From Gleimia hominis (GTDB taxonomy: Bacteria; Actinomycetota; Actinomycetes; Actinomycetales; Actinomycetaceae): DNA of 64,000 bases. Position 1 is the first letter of the stretch. Every line of letters starts with the position of its first letter. The position numbers and the translations under genes are program-made. The stretch lies in the NCBI RefSeq assembly GCF_002871945.2, contig NZ_CP126963.1:2100055-2164054 (forward strand), in the 5' to 3' direction. The notes below the pieces were generated by a model. The model saw nothing but the letters and a program-made list of their open reading frames with translations, ran no database searches and was not told the origin of the DNA. Shown here piece by piece: positions 51,755 to 60,305 of this stretch.

Positions 51755-54700
51755 ATGTCCACACTACCGCTACCAGCTTTGTTCACTGACGCACCCGGAA
51801 CCAACGTACCCCCACCCGGGGTCTACCAAAAATTTGCGGACGCGCTGGCTGGCTGCCGGGGAGAACTGGACTTCACAACCCTCGCGCGCACAATCTATTC
51901 TTCCGATGCAGGAAACTACCGGGTGGTACCCCAATGTGTTTTCGCTCCATTCAACAAAGACGAAGCAATCCTAGCTATTCGAAGTGCTCTCGCATTGGGG
52001 ATCGCGATAACCCCCAGAGGCTCAGGTACCTCATGCGCTGGTAACGCGATTGGACCTCAACTAGTAATGGACTACGCGCGGCATATGAACCGCGTGCTAG
52101 AAATAGATCCGCACACCCGAACCGCGGTAGTAGAACCCGGTTGTATCGAAGGTACCCTCCAAGCGCAGGCAGGTAAGTACGGGCTGCGATTCGGACCAGA
52201 CCCTTCCACGCAAAACCGCTGCACCATTGGGGGGATGGCAGGTAACAACGCTTGTGGCCCCCGGGCGATGGCGTGGGGGAAGACGAGCGCGAACGTGCTT
52301 GGACTCGAGGTGATCGATGGTGCTGGCCGGCACTATTACGCGGAATCTGGGGACTTGAGTGCTGTGGATGGGCTTGAGGAACTCGTGGATGCGCATTTGG
52401 AACCGATCCGCAAGCACATGGGGCGGTTCAACCGGCAGGTGTCTGGGTATTCACTGGAGTATCTCCTTCCGGAAAACGGACGTAACCTCGCGTCCGCACT
52501 GGTGGGGTCTGAAGGTACCCTCGTGTCAATACTGCAGCTCAAAGTCCGTTTGGTGGAGGTACCCCCGAACCCGGTGCTGGTTGCCGTGGGGTATGCGGAC
52601 ATGATCGCAGCGGGCGATGATGTTCCCACGGTTTTGAAATACAAACCTCTGGCGGTGGAGGGGTTGGATTCGCGGCTCGTTGAAGTGGTGCGTGACCACA
52701 AGGGGCCTGGTGCTGTCCCCGCTTTGCCCGATGGTAACGGGTGGTTGCTGTGTGAGGTCGGTGGAGAGGACTTGTCCACAGCCATGGCGACTGCGCAGGA
52801 GCTCGCCGCAGCTGTGAATTCTGAGGATGTGCGCGTATATCCTCCTGGTGAAGACGCAGTTAGACTCTGGCGGATTCGGGCTGATGGAGCTGGGTTAGGA
52901 GGGCGCACCCCGCGCGTGCGGGACGAGCAAGGTAAAACAATAGGTGGTAATGAGCAGGCGTGGCCGGGTTGGGAGGATGCCGCAGTACCTCCCGAGTACC
53001 TCGGGGATTACCTGCGTGACTTCACCGCACTGATGCGTGAGCACGGTGTGGATGGATTGCTGTACGGGCACTTTGGGGATGGTTGTGTGCACGTGCGGCT
53101 TGACATGCCGTTGGGCTCAAAAGCAAGTGTGGGGCGTTCGCGTGCTTTTCTTGAGGATTGTGCGCGCCTCGTCGGACGCTACCGCGGTTCTATTTCGGGT
53201 GAGCACGGCGATGGGCGTTCGCGTTCGGAACTATTACAGTACATGTACCCGGCGAAGAGCGTGGAGTTGTTCGCGCAGGTAAAGCACTTGTTTGACCCGA
53301 ATAACCTCATGAACCCGGGGGTGCTAACCAGGCCGCTCGCGGTTGACGTAAACCAGCGAGAGGGAGCACGGAAGAACACGCAATCGGTTACTCCGGACCC
53401 GTTCGATGTGGGGTTGCGGCGCTTGCACGCCCGCGCAGTTGATGTTGACGGCGGGTTTTTCTTCCGCGAAGATCATGGAGACTTTACGACCGCGGTGCAC
53501 CGTTGCACTGGGGTTTCGAAATGCCGGGTGGATAACTCCGCGTCGGGTGGGTTTATGTGCCCGTCATATTTGGCGACGCGGGAGGAAACGGATTCGACGC
53601 GTGGCCGCGCCAGAGTGCTTGAGGAGCTAACAAATGGTGGTTTGGTGGCGCGTTGGGATGATCCAAATGTGGCTCGCGCGCTGGATCTGTGTTTGGCGTG
53701 CAAGGCGTGTGCAACAGATTGCCCCGCGGGCGTTGATATGGCTAAGTATCGCAGTGAGGCCCTGTGGCGGCGGTATCGTAATCGGATCCGCCCGTTGACT
53801 CATTACCTGTTGGGGCGGCTTCCTTCAATAACGCGTTTGAGTGCGAGCGTGCCTCTGGTATCTAGGTTCGTTAACGCGTTGATGGCGGTACCTACCCTCA
53901 AGAATATGGTGTTTAACCTGGTGGGGATCGATTCACGGCGGCCTATGCCGAAGCTTCAAGATCACCGTTTCAGCCAAGTCGCTAGAGGGTACCTGCAGCA
54001 AGAAAGCAAAGGTACCCCCAGCCAACATAAGGCGGACGCACACGAGGCAACACCCACGCCAGGTACACCCACGGAAATGCCAGATTCCCAAACGCAAACG
54101 CCAGGTACCCCCACGGATGCTCAGGGACGTAAGTACGTACTTTTGTGGGCGGATTCTTTTTCTGAGGCGCTGGATGACGCGGGTGCGTACGATGCTCTGC
54201 AACTGCTGGTTAAGGCGGGGTATAAGCCGCTGCTTCCACCGGAGGACACGTGCTGTGGGCTGACGTGGATTACAACTGGGCAGCTGCCACAAGCACGGAA
54301 GAAGCTTGAACATTTGACACGCGTCTTGCTGCCGTTTGTGAGGGCGGGGGTACCTATTGTGGGGGTGGAACCATCGTGTACGGCGGTGCTGCGCGATGAC
54401 ATCAAGGATCTTCTGCCGGATTCAAAGGTGGCGGCGGAGATCGCTGCAGCAACGCACACGCTCGCTGAGTTACTCACTGATGATCGCACGCGGCCTCATA
54501 ACACCGAGTGGCTACCTAATCTTGAGGGGCAGACGGTGGTGGCGCAACCGCATTGTCACCAGTACTCAGTTATGGGGTGGGGAGCGGACGAGCAACTGTT
54601 GAAGTTCGCTGGTGCGAATGTGATTAAACTGTCTGGCTGCTGCGGATTGGCAGGCAATTTCGGTATGGAGAAAGGCCATTACGATGTGTCTGTGCGGGTG

Positions 54701-54874
54701 GCGAATCATTCGCTTTTACCACAGTTAGCTAAGTACCCTCAGGCCGTTTTCTTGGCAGATGGGTTTTCGTGTCGAACCCAAGCGGAACAACTCGCGGGGC
54801 GGCGGGGATGGCACCTGGCAACGCTGCTCCTTAAGGGAGCGACGGGGACGGCACCTGGCAACGCTGTTCCTTAA
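51755..54874 (+). CDS. FAD-binding and 4Fe-4S-binding dehydrogenase (D-lactate dehydrogenase/glycolate oxidase-like fusion)
   Basis: About 1039 residues. FAD_binding_4 domain (ITPRGSGTSCAGNAIGPQLV; GGMAGNNACGPRAMAWGKTS), FAD-oxidase C domain ending in GSISGEHGDGRSRSELLQ and HLFDPNNLMNPGVL, ferredoxin-type cluster region (first cysteines in CTGVSKC, then CLACKACATDCPAGVD), and two CCG domains (EDTCCGLTW, SGCCGLAGNFG). This fusion oxidises 2-hydroxy acids such as D-lactate and passes electrons to the quinone pool. Before the CCG domains lies a Thr/Pro linker (TPGTPTEMPDSQTQTPGTPT) coded by motif copies. ATG at 51755 follows TGGAGGT. The last 21 codons lie in a 40-bp repeat. Confidence 0.93.
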   Translation: MSTLPLPALFTDAPGTNVPPPGVYQKFADALAGCRGELDFTTLARTIYSSDAGNYRVVPQCVFAPFNKDEAILAIRSALALGIAITPRGSGTSCAGNAIGPQLVMDYARHMNRVLEIDPHTRTAVVEPGCIEGTLQAQAGKYGLRFGPDPSTQNRCTIGGMAGNNACGPRAMAWGKTSANVLGLEVIDGAGRHYYAESGDLSAVDGLEELVDAHLEPIRKHMGRFNRQVSGYSLEYLLPENGRNLASALVGSEGTLVSILQLKVRLVEVPPNPVLVAVGYADMIAAGDDVPTVLKYKPLAVEGLDSRLVEVVRDHKGPGAVPALPDGNGWLLCEVGGEDLSTAMATAQELAAAVNSEDVRVYPPGEDAVRLWRIRADGAGLGGRTPRVRDEQGKTIGGNEQAWPGWEDAAVPPEYLGDYLRDFTALMREHGVDGLLYGHFGDGCVHVRLDMPLGSKASVGRSRAFLEDCARLVGRYRGSISGEHGDGRSRSELLQYMYPAKSVELFAQVKHLFDPNNLMNPGVLTRPLAVDVNQREGARKNTQSVTPDPFDVGLRRLHARAVDVDGGFFFREDHGDFTTAVHRCTGVSKCRVDNSASGGFMCPSYLATREETDSTRGRARVLEELTNGGLVARWDDPNVARALDLCLACKACATDCPAGVDMAKYRSEALWRRYRNRIRPLTHYLLGRLPSITRLSASVPLVSRFVNALMAVPTLKNMVFNLVGIDSRRPMPKLQDHRFSQVARGYLQQESKGTPSQHKADAHEATPTPGTPTEMPDSQTQTPGTPTDAQGRKYVLLWADSFSEALDDAGAYDALQLLVKAGYKPLLPPEDTCCGLTWITTGQLPQARKKLEHLTRVLLPFVRAGVPIVGVEPSCTAVLRDDIKDLLPDSKVAAEIAAATHTLAELLTDDRTRPHNTEWLPNLEGQTVVAQPHCHQYSVMGWGADEQLLKFAGANVIKLSGCCGLAGNFGMEKGHYDVSVRVANHSLLPQLAKYPQAVFLADGFSCRTQAEQLAGRRGWHLATLLLKGATGTAPGNAVP

Positions 54875-54966
54875 GGGAGCGACGGGGACGGCACCTGGCA
54901 ACGCTGTTCCTTAAGGGAGCGACGGGGACGGCACCTGGCAACGCTGTTCCTTAAGGGAGCGACGGG
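54807..54966. repeat. Four copies of a 40-bp repeat covering the dehydrogenase C terminus and stop
   Basis: Units begin at 54807, 54847, 54887 and 54927, nearly identical, each with GGCACCTGGCAACGCTG and TCCTTAAGGGAGCG. The stop codon lies in the second unit. As 40 is not a multiple of three, gain or loss of a copy upstream of the stop would alter the C terminus. Confidence 0.95.
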
Positions 54967-55235
54967 TTAGGTTTCGTAAGTAACCTGCGAGTCCGCACCA
55001 GGCATATGTGAGTCTCCGCCGAAATCTGTGAACCTTTGCCAGATATACCTTTGCCAGATATACCTTTGCCAGTTATACCCTTGCCAGATATACCTCTGCC
55101 AGGGATATGTAGGTCGTCGCGGGGATCGAATGCGCGCAGAAAACGTGGGTTTCGCAATGGGGGTACGTTGGGCGTTTCACCTGGCGCCGTTACGTGTGAT
55201 AATAGAACTTGGCGATTGATTTGGAAGGGCGTGAC
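54875..55235. other. 361-bp spacer filled by minisatellites
   Basis: Apart from the 40-bp and 15-bp arrays and one motif copy at 55161, I see only a possible promoter near 55190-55210 (TGTGATAATAGAAC). Confidence 0.45.
55034..55108. repeat. Five copies of a 15-bp repeat
   Basis: CTTTGCCAGATATAC and variants are repeated five times in tandem, ending about 130 bp before the next gene. On the minus strand the frame would read GISGK repeats, but no gene context supports this. Confidence 0.9.
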
Positions 55236-56555
55236 ATGCCTCTGTTTGAGTTCGACGAGGGTCGTTTGGTTCCCGCTCAGTTCGGGCGGACTGTTGAGAA
55301 TGGTTTGACTGATGACATCCTCACTAGCGTTCGTGAACAAGTCCTGGAGATTGTGGGGCGCCCCCTTTTCCCAATAACTTGGCAAGATACCGCACCGGTT
55401 GGGTCTGGGATGGATGGTGGTGCACCGCGTTTAACGGCGTTGGACGCGTCCGGTCAGGTTGTGTCGGTGGAGGTTTTCGCTTCACTGGACTCAAAAACGA
55501 TGATAGATTCGCTTTCTCGCCTGGCGGACACGGCGTCACTTGGGTGGAATGATTTGGCTTCAGCGTACCCGGGTGGGATTCAGAATTTCCGCCTTGGGTG
55601 GGCGGAGTTTCGCGATGCGATGCCACCTTCTCCCGCTCCGGGTCCGCGTTTAATCTTGGTTGTTGGGCAGATTGATGCCGCTGTCCGCCCCGCTTTGGAT
55701 GTGCTCGCCACTTCTGGGGTGGAGGTACATGAGATCGCGGTTCGTTCCATGTCTAACGGCCGCCAGTTTTTAGACGTTGAGGCTGTGGGGCCCCGTTTGT
55801 ATGGTCATAATCCCAACTTGTTGGCCTCCACTGGGCAGATTCCGCTGCTAACTGGTGCGAATCAGTCCGTTGTTGAGGAACGCGGTACCTCTCTTGGGGA
55901 AGAGGGTACCTCTGTTGAGGAACGCGGTACGTCAGCGCAGGCAGCGTCGCAAAGAGTTGAAAAACCACAGGTCACGGACCCTTCACGAGAAAGTACCTCC
56001 GGGGAAGTTACTCCCGCAGATGAGTCGAGTGCCGCCGCAGAACCGGAACCACACGCTGCGCAAAATGAGGTTGAACCTCAAGATGCAAGAGTAAAGCCAG
56101 AACCTCAAGATGGAAAGGTAGAACCGGAATCTCACGCTGCGGAAGATAAACCGGAATCGCATCGTCGTCAGGAAAACCAGGTGACGCAGGAACATCAAAC
56201 GGGGGGTGCAAGTTCCCATATTCCAACTCTTGAACGGGGGGCGCGAGCACTGGCGATTATCGGCCAGATCTTGACGGAAGATACCACAGTTGTGTGGCGT
56301 GATCAGGCGGAGCAAACGGCGGTCCTGACTGTTGATGGGCAACTGCGCACCGACCAGTGGTCAACAACCGACCCGAATGAGGCCGCGGCGATTGTCAGTG
56401 GTTCCTCCGAATACGATGGGTGGGCCGTGTGGAAGCTTGGGGACACATCGGGCCCCTCCCTGGGGGAGGCGTTGGACGAAATCAACGACCAGATTCGCGC
56501 GGAATATGAAACCGTGGGGAAACCGCAGCGGGGTAGGCGAGCGCGCCGCGGGTAG
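55236..56555 (+). CDS. Putative PD-(D/E)XK nuclease-like protein with C-terminal RAMA domain
   Basis: About 439 residues. The N-terminal 190 residues begin MPLFEFDEGRLVPAQFG and contain RLTALDASGQVVSVEVFASL, a pattern like the D...E-x-K core of DUF91/NucS-type nucleases, but with Val where Lys is expected. A charged linker (about 205-325) with four near-repeats of EERGTS/EEGTS follows, coded by GGTACC motifs. The C-terminal 100 residues (ILTEDTTVVWRD, AVLTVDGQLRTDQW, AAAIVSGSSEYDGWAVWK) match my memory of the RAMA domain, proposed to sense modified DNA. ATG at 55236 follows GGAAGGG; a TTG at 55209 is also open. Function unproven. Confidence 0.6.
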   Translation: MPLFEFDEGRLVPAQFGRTVENGLTDDILTSVREQVLEIVGRPLFPITWQDTAPVGSGMDGGAPRLTALDASGQVVSVEVFASLDSKTMIDSLSRLADTASLGWNDLASAYPGGIQNFRLGWAEFRDAMPPSPAPGPRLILVVGQIDAAVRPALDVLATSGVEVHEIAVRSMSNGRQFLDVEAVGPRLYGHNPNLLASTGQIPLLTGANQSVVEERGTSLGEEGTSVEERGTSAQAASQRVEKPQVTDPSRESTSGEVTPADESSAAAEPEPHAAQNEVEPQDARVKPEPQDGKVEPESHAAEDKPESHRRQENQVTQEHQTGGASSHIPTLERGARALAIIGQILTEDTTVVWRDQAEQTAVLTVDGQLRTDQWSTTDPNEAAAIVSGSSEYDGWAVWKLGDTSGPSLGEALDEINDQIRAEYETVGKPQRGRRARRG

Positions 56556-56668
56556 CGTTTTAAGCGTGGGTAACATTTTAAGGTAGCGTCCGCCCATCCG
56601 ACGACACGATTGCGCAGCCTTCGCATTGTGAAAGTGGCCGGTTCATTGATTTTGCAGAACGGGTTACC

Positions 56669-57655
56669 TCACGCGCTTACCGGGCGTGCGAGTTCACCTG
56701 CGTACAGGTTGAACCTTTCAGGTCGTATAAATCCTGCTAGTGCCACGCCTGAGGCGGTTGCTAACTCCACGGCAAGACTTGTGGCTGCGGATAGGGACGC
56801 CACCGCGGGAATCCCTGCCATCACAGCTTTTTGCACTAGTTCAAATGAGGCTCTGGAGGACATTACGAGCATGGTTTCACCGAGGGGTACCTGGTTGTCC
56901 ATGACGAATGAACCAATCAGTTTGTCCGCTGCATTGTGCCTACCCACGTCCTCACGGAACCGTAAAAGCTCACCCGAAAGCGTGAATAACGCAGCCCCGT
57001 GGCTCCCCCCGGTGCGGCGAAAAAGCTCCTGCTGCTGCGCAAGTGCGTCCGGCAACCCCAAAATCACCTGCGGGTCCAACGCAACCGACTCAAGCACACT
57101 ACGTCGGCGGCCAAGTACCCGCTCAATCGAAGTGCTGCCACAGACCCCACACGCAGAGTTCCCAGCGACGTTCCGGGCCGCGTCCTCCCACTCGACGTGC
57201 GGCGCTAACCGGACGTTCACTACATTGTAGGTGTTGTGGCCACTCGCTTGTGCGCCGAAAGTACCCCCGGCTAGCCCACCTATTTCTTGGGTCCAGGCGC
57301 CGCCAAAACCGCTTTGGGACGCGAGGGTGCTTTGGTTTGAAGCACCGCCAATACCACTGCGGGTACCTATGTTTCGGTTGGCGATTGGGATGAGGTCTTC
57401 GGGCCTGCGCATCGTGGTACGCCCCGCGCAGTACTGCATGGAAAGCACGTCATCGCTGGAGCTGATAACACCTTCGGAAAATAGGAACCCGTGGATTAAC
57501 TCGTAGTCATGCCCGGGGGTACGCATAGTGGTTGCGAACGCCTGTCCGTTTATGCGTATTTCCAGAGGTTCTTCCACAACAACGCGGTCGCGGCGTGCAC
57601 GTACCCCCTGCGGGGTTACGCGCACCACCCGCACGTTCCTAGCGCCCTGAGCCAT
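56669..57655 (-). CDS. fdhD: Formate dehydrogenase accessory sulfurtransferase FdhD
   Basis: 328 residues, longer than the usual 260-280. FdhD transfers sulfur from IscS to the molybdenum cofactor of formate dehydrogenase. Seen: VVVEEPLEIRINGQAFATTM, RTPGHDYELIHGFLFSEGVI, the catalytic cysteine loop NSACGVCGSTSIERV, and the C-terminal FREDVGRHNAADKLIGSFV. Between the two halves there is a Gly/Ala/Gln-rich insertion of about 55 residues (around 100-155) coded partly by motif copies. It follows the fdhF-like gene on the same strand with a 93-bp gap. Confidence 0.95.
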   Translation of the reverse strand: MAQGARNVRVVRVTPQGVRARRDRVVVEEPLEIRINGQAFATTMRTPGHDYELIHGFLFSEGVISSSDDVLSMQYCAGRTTMRRPEDLIPIANRNIGTRSGIGGASNQSTLASQSGFGGAWTQEIGGLAGGTFGAQASGHNTYNVVNVRLAPHVEWEDAARNVAGNSACGVCGSTSIERVLGRRRSVLESVALDPQVILGLPDALAQQQELFRRTGGSHGAALFTLSGELLRFREDVGRHNAADKLIGSFVMDNQVPLGETMLVMSSRASFELVQKAVMAGIPAVASLSAATSLAVELATASGVALAGFIRPERFNLYAGELARPVSA

Positions 57656-57748
57656 GCTACTTAGCTAAATCCTCACTCGAAATCCATATCTACACACTGA
57701 CCCGCAAAAAGCTCAAGCCCAACCAGGTTCACCCGCGGGATCCCCCAC

Positions 57749-60187
57749 TTACACTGCTGTGGTCACTTCACCCCGCCCAGCAGGGGTTCCGCCAGCCCCG
57801 CGAGTCCTCCCAGACCCAGAAGCACCATCACTCGAACCAGCAGCTCCAGCTGCCACAGCAGAAGGATCAGCAGTTGCTTGAGCAAGCAGCGCGGGTTCCA
57901 GGCGTACCTCAATGGATTTCATGATGGGCGTTTCCGAAGATTCCCCAAAGGAATCCATAGAGATCAGCACGTTCGTTTCTGGCATGTAGGTTGCTAAGCA
58001 GCCGCGCGGGGTGTCGTACTCTACGATCCTAAAGTTCGGTGCCCGCCGCGTACCGTCTTCGTAATCGGCGTAAATATCCACCAAATCACCTTGCTCGTAA
58101 CCACACTGCTGCATGTCCGCCGGATTCATAAGCACAACCCTGCGACCACTGTGGATCCCGCGGTAACGGTCGGACATACCGTAAATAGTGGTGTTGTACT
58201 GGTCGTGCGAACGTAGGGTCTGCATCAAGAAGTACCCTTCGCGTGCCTGCGTGGTGCGCATAGTGTTTACCGACAGGTTCGCTTTCCCGTTCGGCGTGGT
58301 GAACTCCCGCACGCGCGGACCGTTATACAAGATCAGACCCGCGGGCTCCTTCATCCGCTCCTCGTAGTTCTCAAAAATAGGGAACACGCCCTCAATACGT
58401 TTACGGATTTCAGTTGTGTAGTTCCCCATGTCACGCCAGTACTGCTCATGATGAAGTCGGTAGCCGATTTCACCGAAAATCTTCATCTCACTGGGTAGGT
58501 CCTGCAAAATCTTGTGCTTGCCATAAGACGCGGTTACGTATCCCATCGAGTCTTCCGTAGACACCGCCTGCGGATTCCCCTCAGGATCCAAATTCAGATC
58601 TGAACGCGTCAAAACCGGCAAAATCAAACCAGTCTTCCCCGGGTACAAGTGCGAACGGTTCAACTTAGTGGACAGCATGACCGTCATGTCGACCTGATCG
58701 ATCACTTCCTCCAGCACCGCCGTGTCACCGGCTGCGCGTAAAAAGTTACCTCCAAGCGACAAGAAGAATCGGACTTTCCCATCCCGCATCGCCTGACACG
58801 TGCGGGTCACGTTGTAACCGTGGTGGCGCGGTACTTTGAACCCAAACTCTTTCTCCACGCCGTCCAGCAGCGCCTCGCTGGGTTCCTCCCAAACCCCCAC
58901 GGTGCGGTCTCCCTGCACGTTAGAGTGTCCGCGCACCGGGCAGGTACCCGCACCGGGCCGGCCAATATTACCTGTCAGCAGGTGCATGTTCACGATCTCG
59001 CGCAACAGGGGCACGGAGTTCATGTGCTGCGTAGCCCCAAGTGCCCAACAGGTCACAACCCCTCGCTCACCCGCCTCAATAATGGACTGCGCCACCATCT
59101 CCACGTCTTCCCACGGCAGACCACACTGGCGCACCACCTCATCGGGATCTACGCTGCGCAAATACGCAATCGTTTCCTCATAATTCGCGCAGTATTTACG
59201 CAGGAAATCCCAGTCAATGTACCCGCGTTCAACCAGCACGTGGTTCACGCCTTGCCAGAACGCCAAATCTCCGTCTAAACGGATCTGCAGGTACTCATCC
59301 GCGAGCTTCTCTCCGATTCCCAGGGCGCCCACCGGTTTTTGCGGGTTCAAAAAGTTCTGCAACCCCGCTTCCTTCAGCGGATTTATAGCGATCATCTTCG
59401 CCCCATTCTTCTTCGCTTTCGCAAACGAAATGAGCTGGCGCGGATGGTTAGTTCCCGGGTTTTGCCCAAGCGTAATGATGAGCCCGGTTTGCTCTAAATC
59501 GTCTAGTGTAACCGTTCCCTTCCCAATCCCAATCGTCGGGCCGCAAGCCTTGCCGGTGGCTTCGTGGCACATATTTGAACAGTCCGGCAGGTTGTTAGTT
59601 CCAACGCGTTTTGCCAGTACCTGCAGCATGAACGCGGATTCGTTTGAGGCACGCCCCGACGTGTAGTACACGGTTTCGTCCGGATGGTGTTTCTTAATTT
59701 CATCCGCGATGAGGTCGTACGCCTCGTCCCAACCGATTGGTTCGTAGTGGTCGCTGCCTTCGCGAATGATCATCGGGGTGGTTAAGCGCCCTTGCCGGCT
59801 GAGCCAGTAGTCCGTCTCTGCCCGCAGGTCCACAATCGAATAGTCGGCAAAGAACTGCGGTGTGCACCGTCGCCCCGTTGTCTCTTCCGCCAGTGCTTTC
59901 GCCCCGTTTTCACAGAAGTCAACTATGCCGCCTTCACCCGGTTGCGCGTCCGGCCACGCACACCCCGGGCACTTAACGCCCTTGGGGCTATTCAGCACGA
60001 TGAGTGGCAGCAGGCCACGTTCACGCACCCCAAAAAACGCGCCGCGCACAGCTCCTTCGACGCCAGCGGCTTTCGTGTGTGGGGCAGAAACACGTGGGTG
60101 GTCAGGTACGTTTGCGGCAGCATCGCCGACGGCCTCAATAATATTGACCCTCTTAATGGCCTTATTTACGGGAACAGTAGTAGACAT
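57749..60187 (-). CDS. FdhF/YdeP family molybdopterin oxidoreductase
   Basis: 812 residues, of a type that carries few Fe-S ligands: the region GVKCPGCAWPDAQPG near residue 72 and a later FCENG replace the usual 4Fe-4S motif. The Mo-bis-MGD core follows (YYTSGRASNESAFMLQVLAK; SNMCHEATGKACGPTIGIGK, with Cys at the position of the Mo ligand region; GQNPGTNHPRQL). The C-terminal dinucleotide-binding domain is present (LRSHDQYNTTIYGMSDRYRG). A tail of about 40 Ala/Gly/Ser residues ends the protein. The FdhD gene downstream supports a formate dehydrogenase-like activity; the electron partner is not encoded nearby. Confidence 0.92.
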   Translation of the reverse strand: MSTTVPVNKAIKRVNIIEAVGDAAANVPDHPRVSAPHTKAAGVEGAVRGAFFGVRERGLLPLIVLNSPKGVKCPGCAWPDAQPGEGGIVDFCENGAKALAEETTGRRCTPQFFADYSIVDLRAETDYWLSRQGRLTTPMIIREGSDHYEPIGWDEAYDLIADEIKKHHPDETVYYTSGRASNESAFMLQVLAKRVGTNNLPDCSNMCHEATGKACGPTIGIGKGTVTLDDLEQTGLIITLGQNPGTNHPRQLISFAKAKKNGAKMIAINPLKEAGLQNFLNPQKPVGALGIGEKLADEYLQIRLDGDLAFWQGVNHVLVERGYIDWDFLRKYCANYEETIAYLRSVDPDEVVRQCGLPWEDVEMVAQSIIEAGERGVVTCWALGATQHMNSVPLLREIVNMHLLTGNIGRPGAGTCPVRGHSNVQGDRTVGVWEEPSEALLDGVEKEFGFKVPRHHGYNVTRTCQAMRDGKVRFFLSLGGNFLRAAGDTAVLEEVIDQVDMTVMLSTKLNRSHLYPGKTGLILPVLTRSDLNLDPEGNPQAVSTEDSMGYVTASYGKHKILQDLPSEMKIFGEIGYRLHHEQYWRDMGNYTTEIRKRIEGVFPIFENYEERMKEPAGLILYNGPRVREFTTPNGKANLSVNTMRTTQAREGYFLMQTLRSHDQYNTTIYGMSDRYRGIHSGRRVVLMNPADMQQCGYEQGDLVDIYADYEDGTRRAPNFRIVEYDTPRGCLATYMPETNVLISMDSFGESSETPIMKSIEVRLEPALLAQATADPSAVAAGAAGSSDGASGSGRTRGAGGTPAGRGEVTTAV

Positions 60188-60305
60188 ACCCCCAGTTTAG
60201 GCCTTTTTTCCTATTGTTTCACGAGGCCTGAGGCGTATCTAAGCCACCCTCACACCTCTCAGGGGGTACCTGCTGAAAAGCGCCGCAAATGCGTTCTAAA
60301 TTGCG

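Noticed and set aside
54807-55108. CRISPR array
   Set aside because: Repeats of 40 and 15 bp are contiguous without variable spacers, and no cas genes are present; they are minisatellites.
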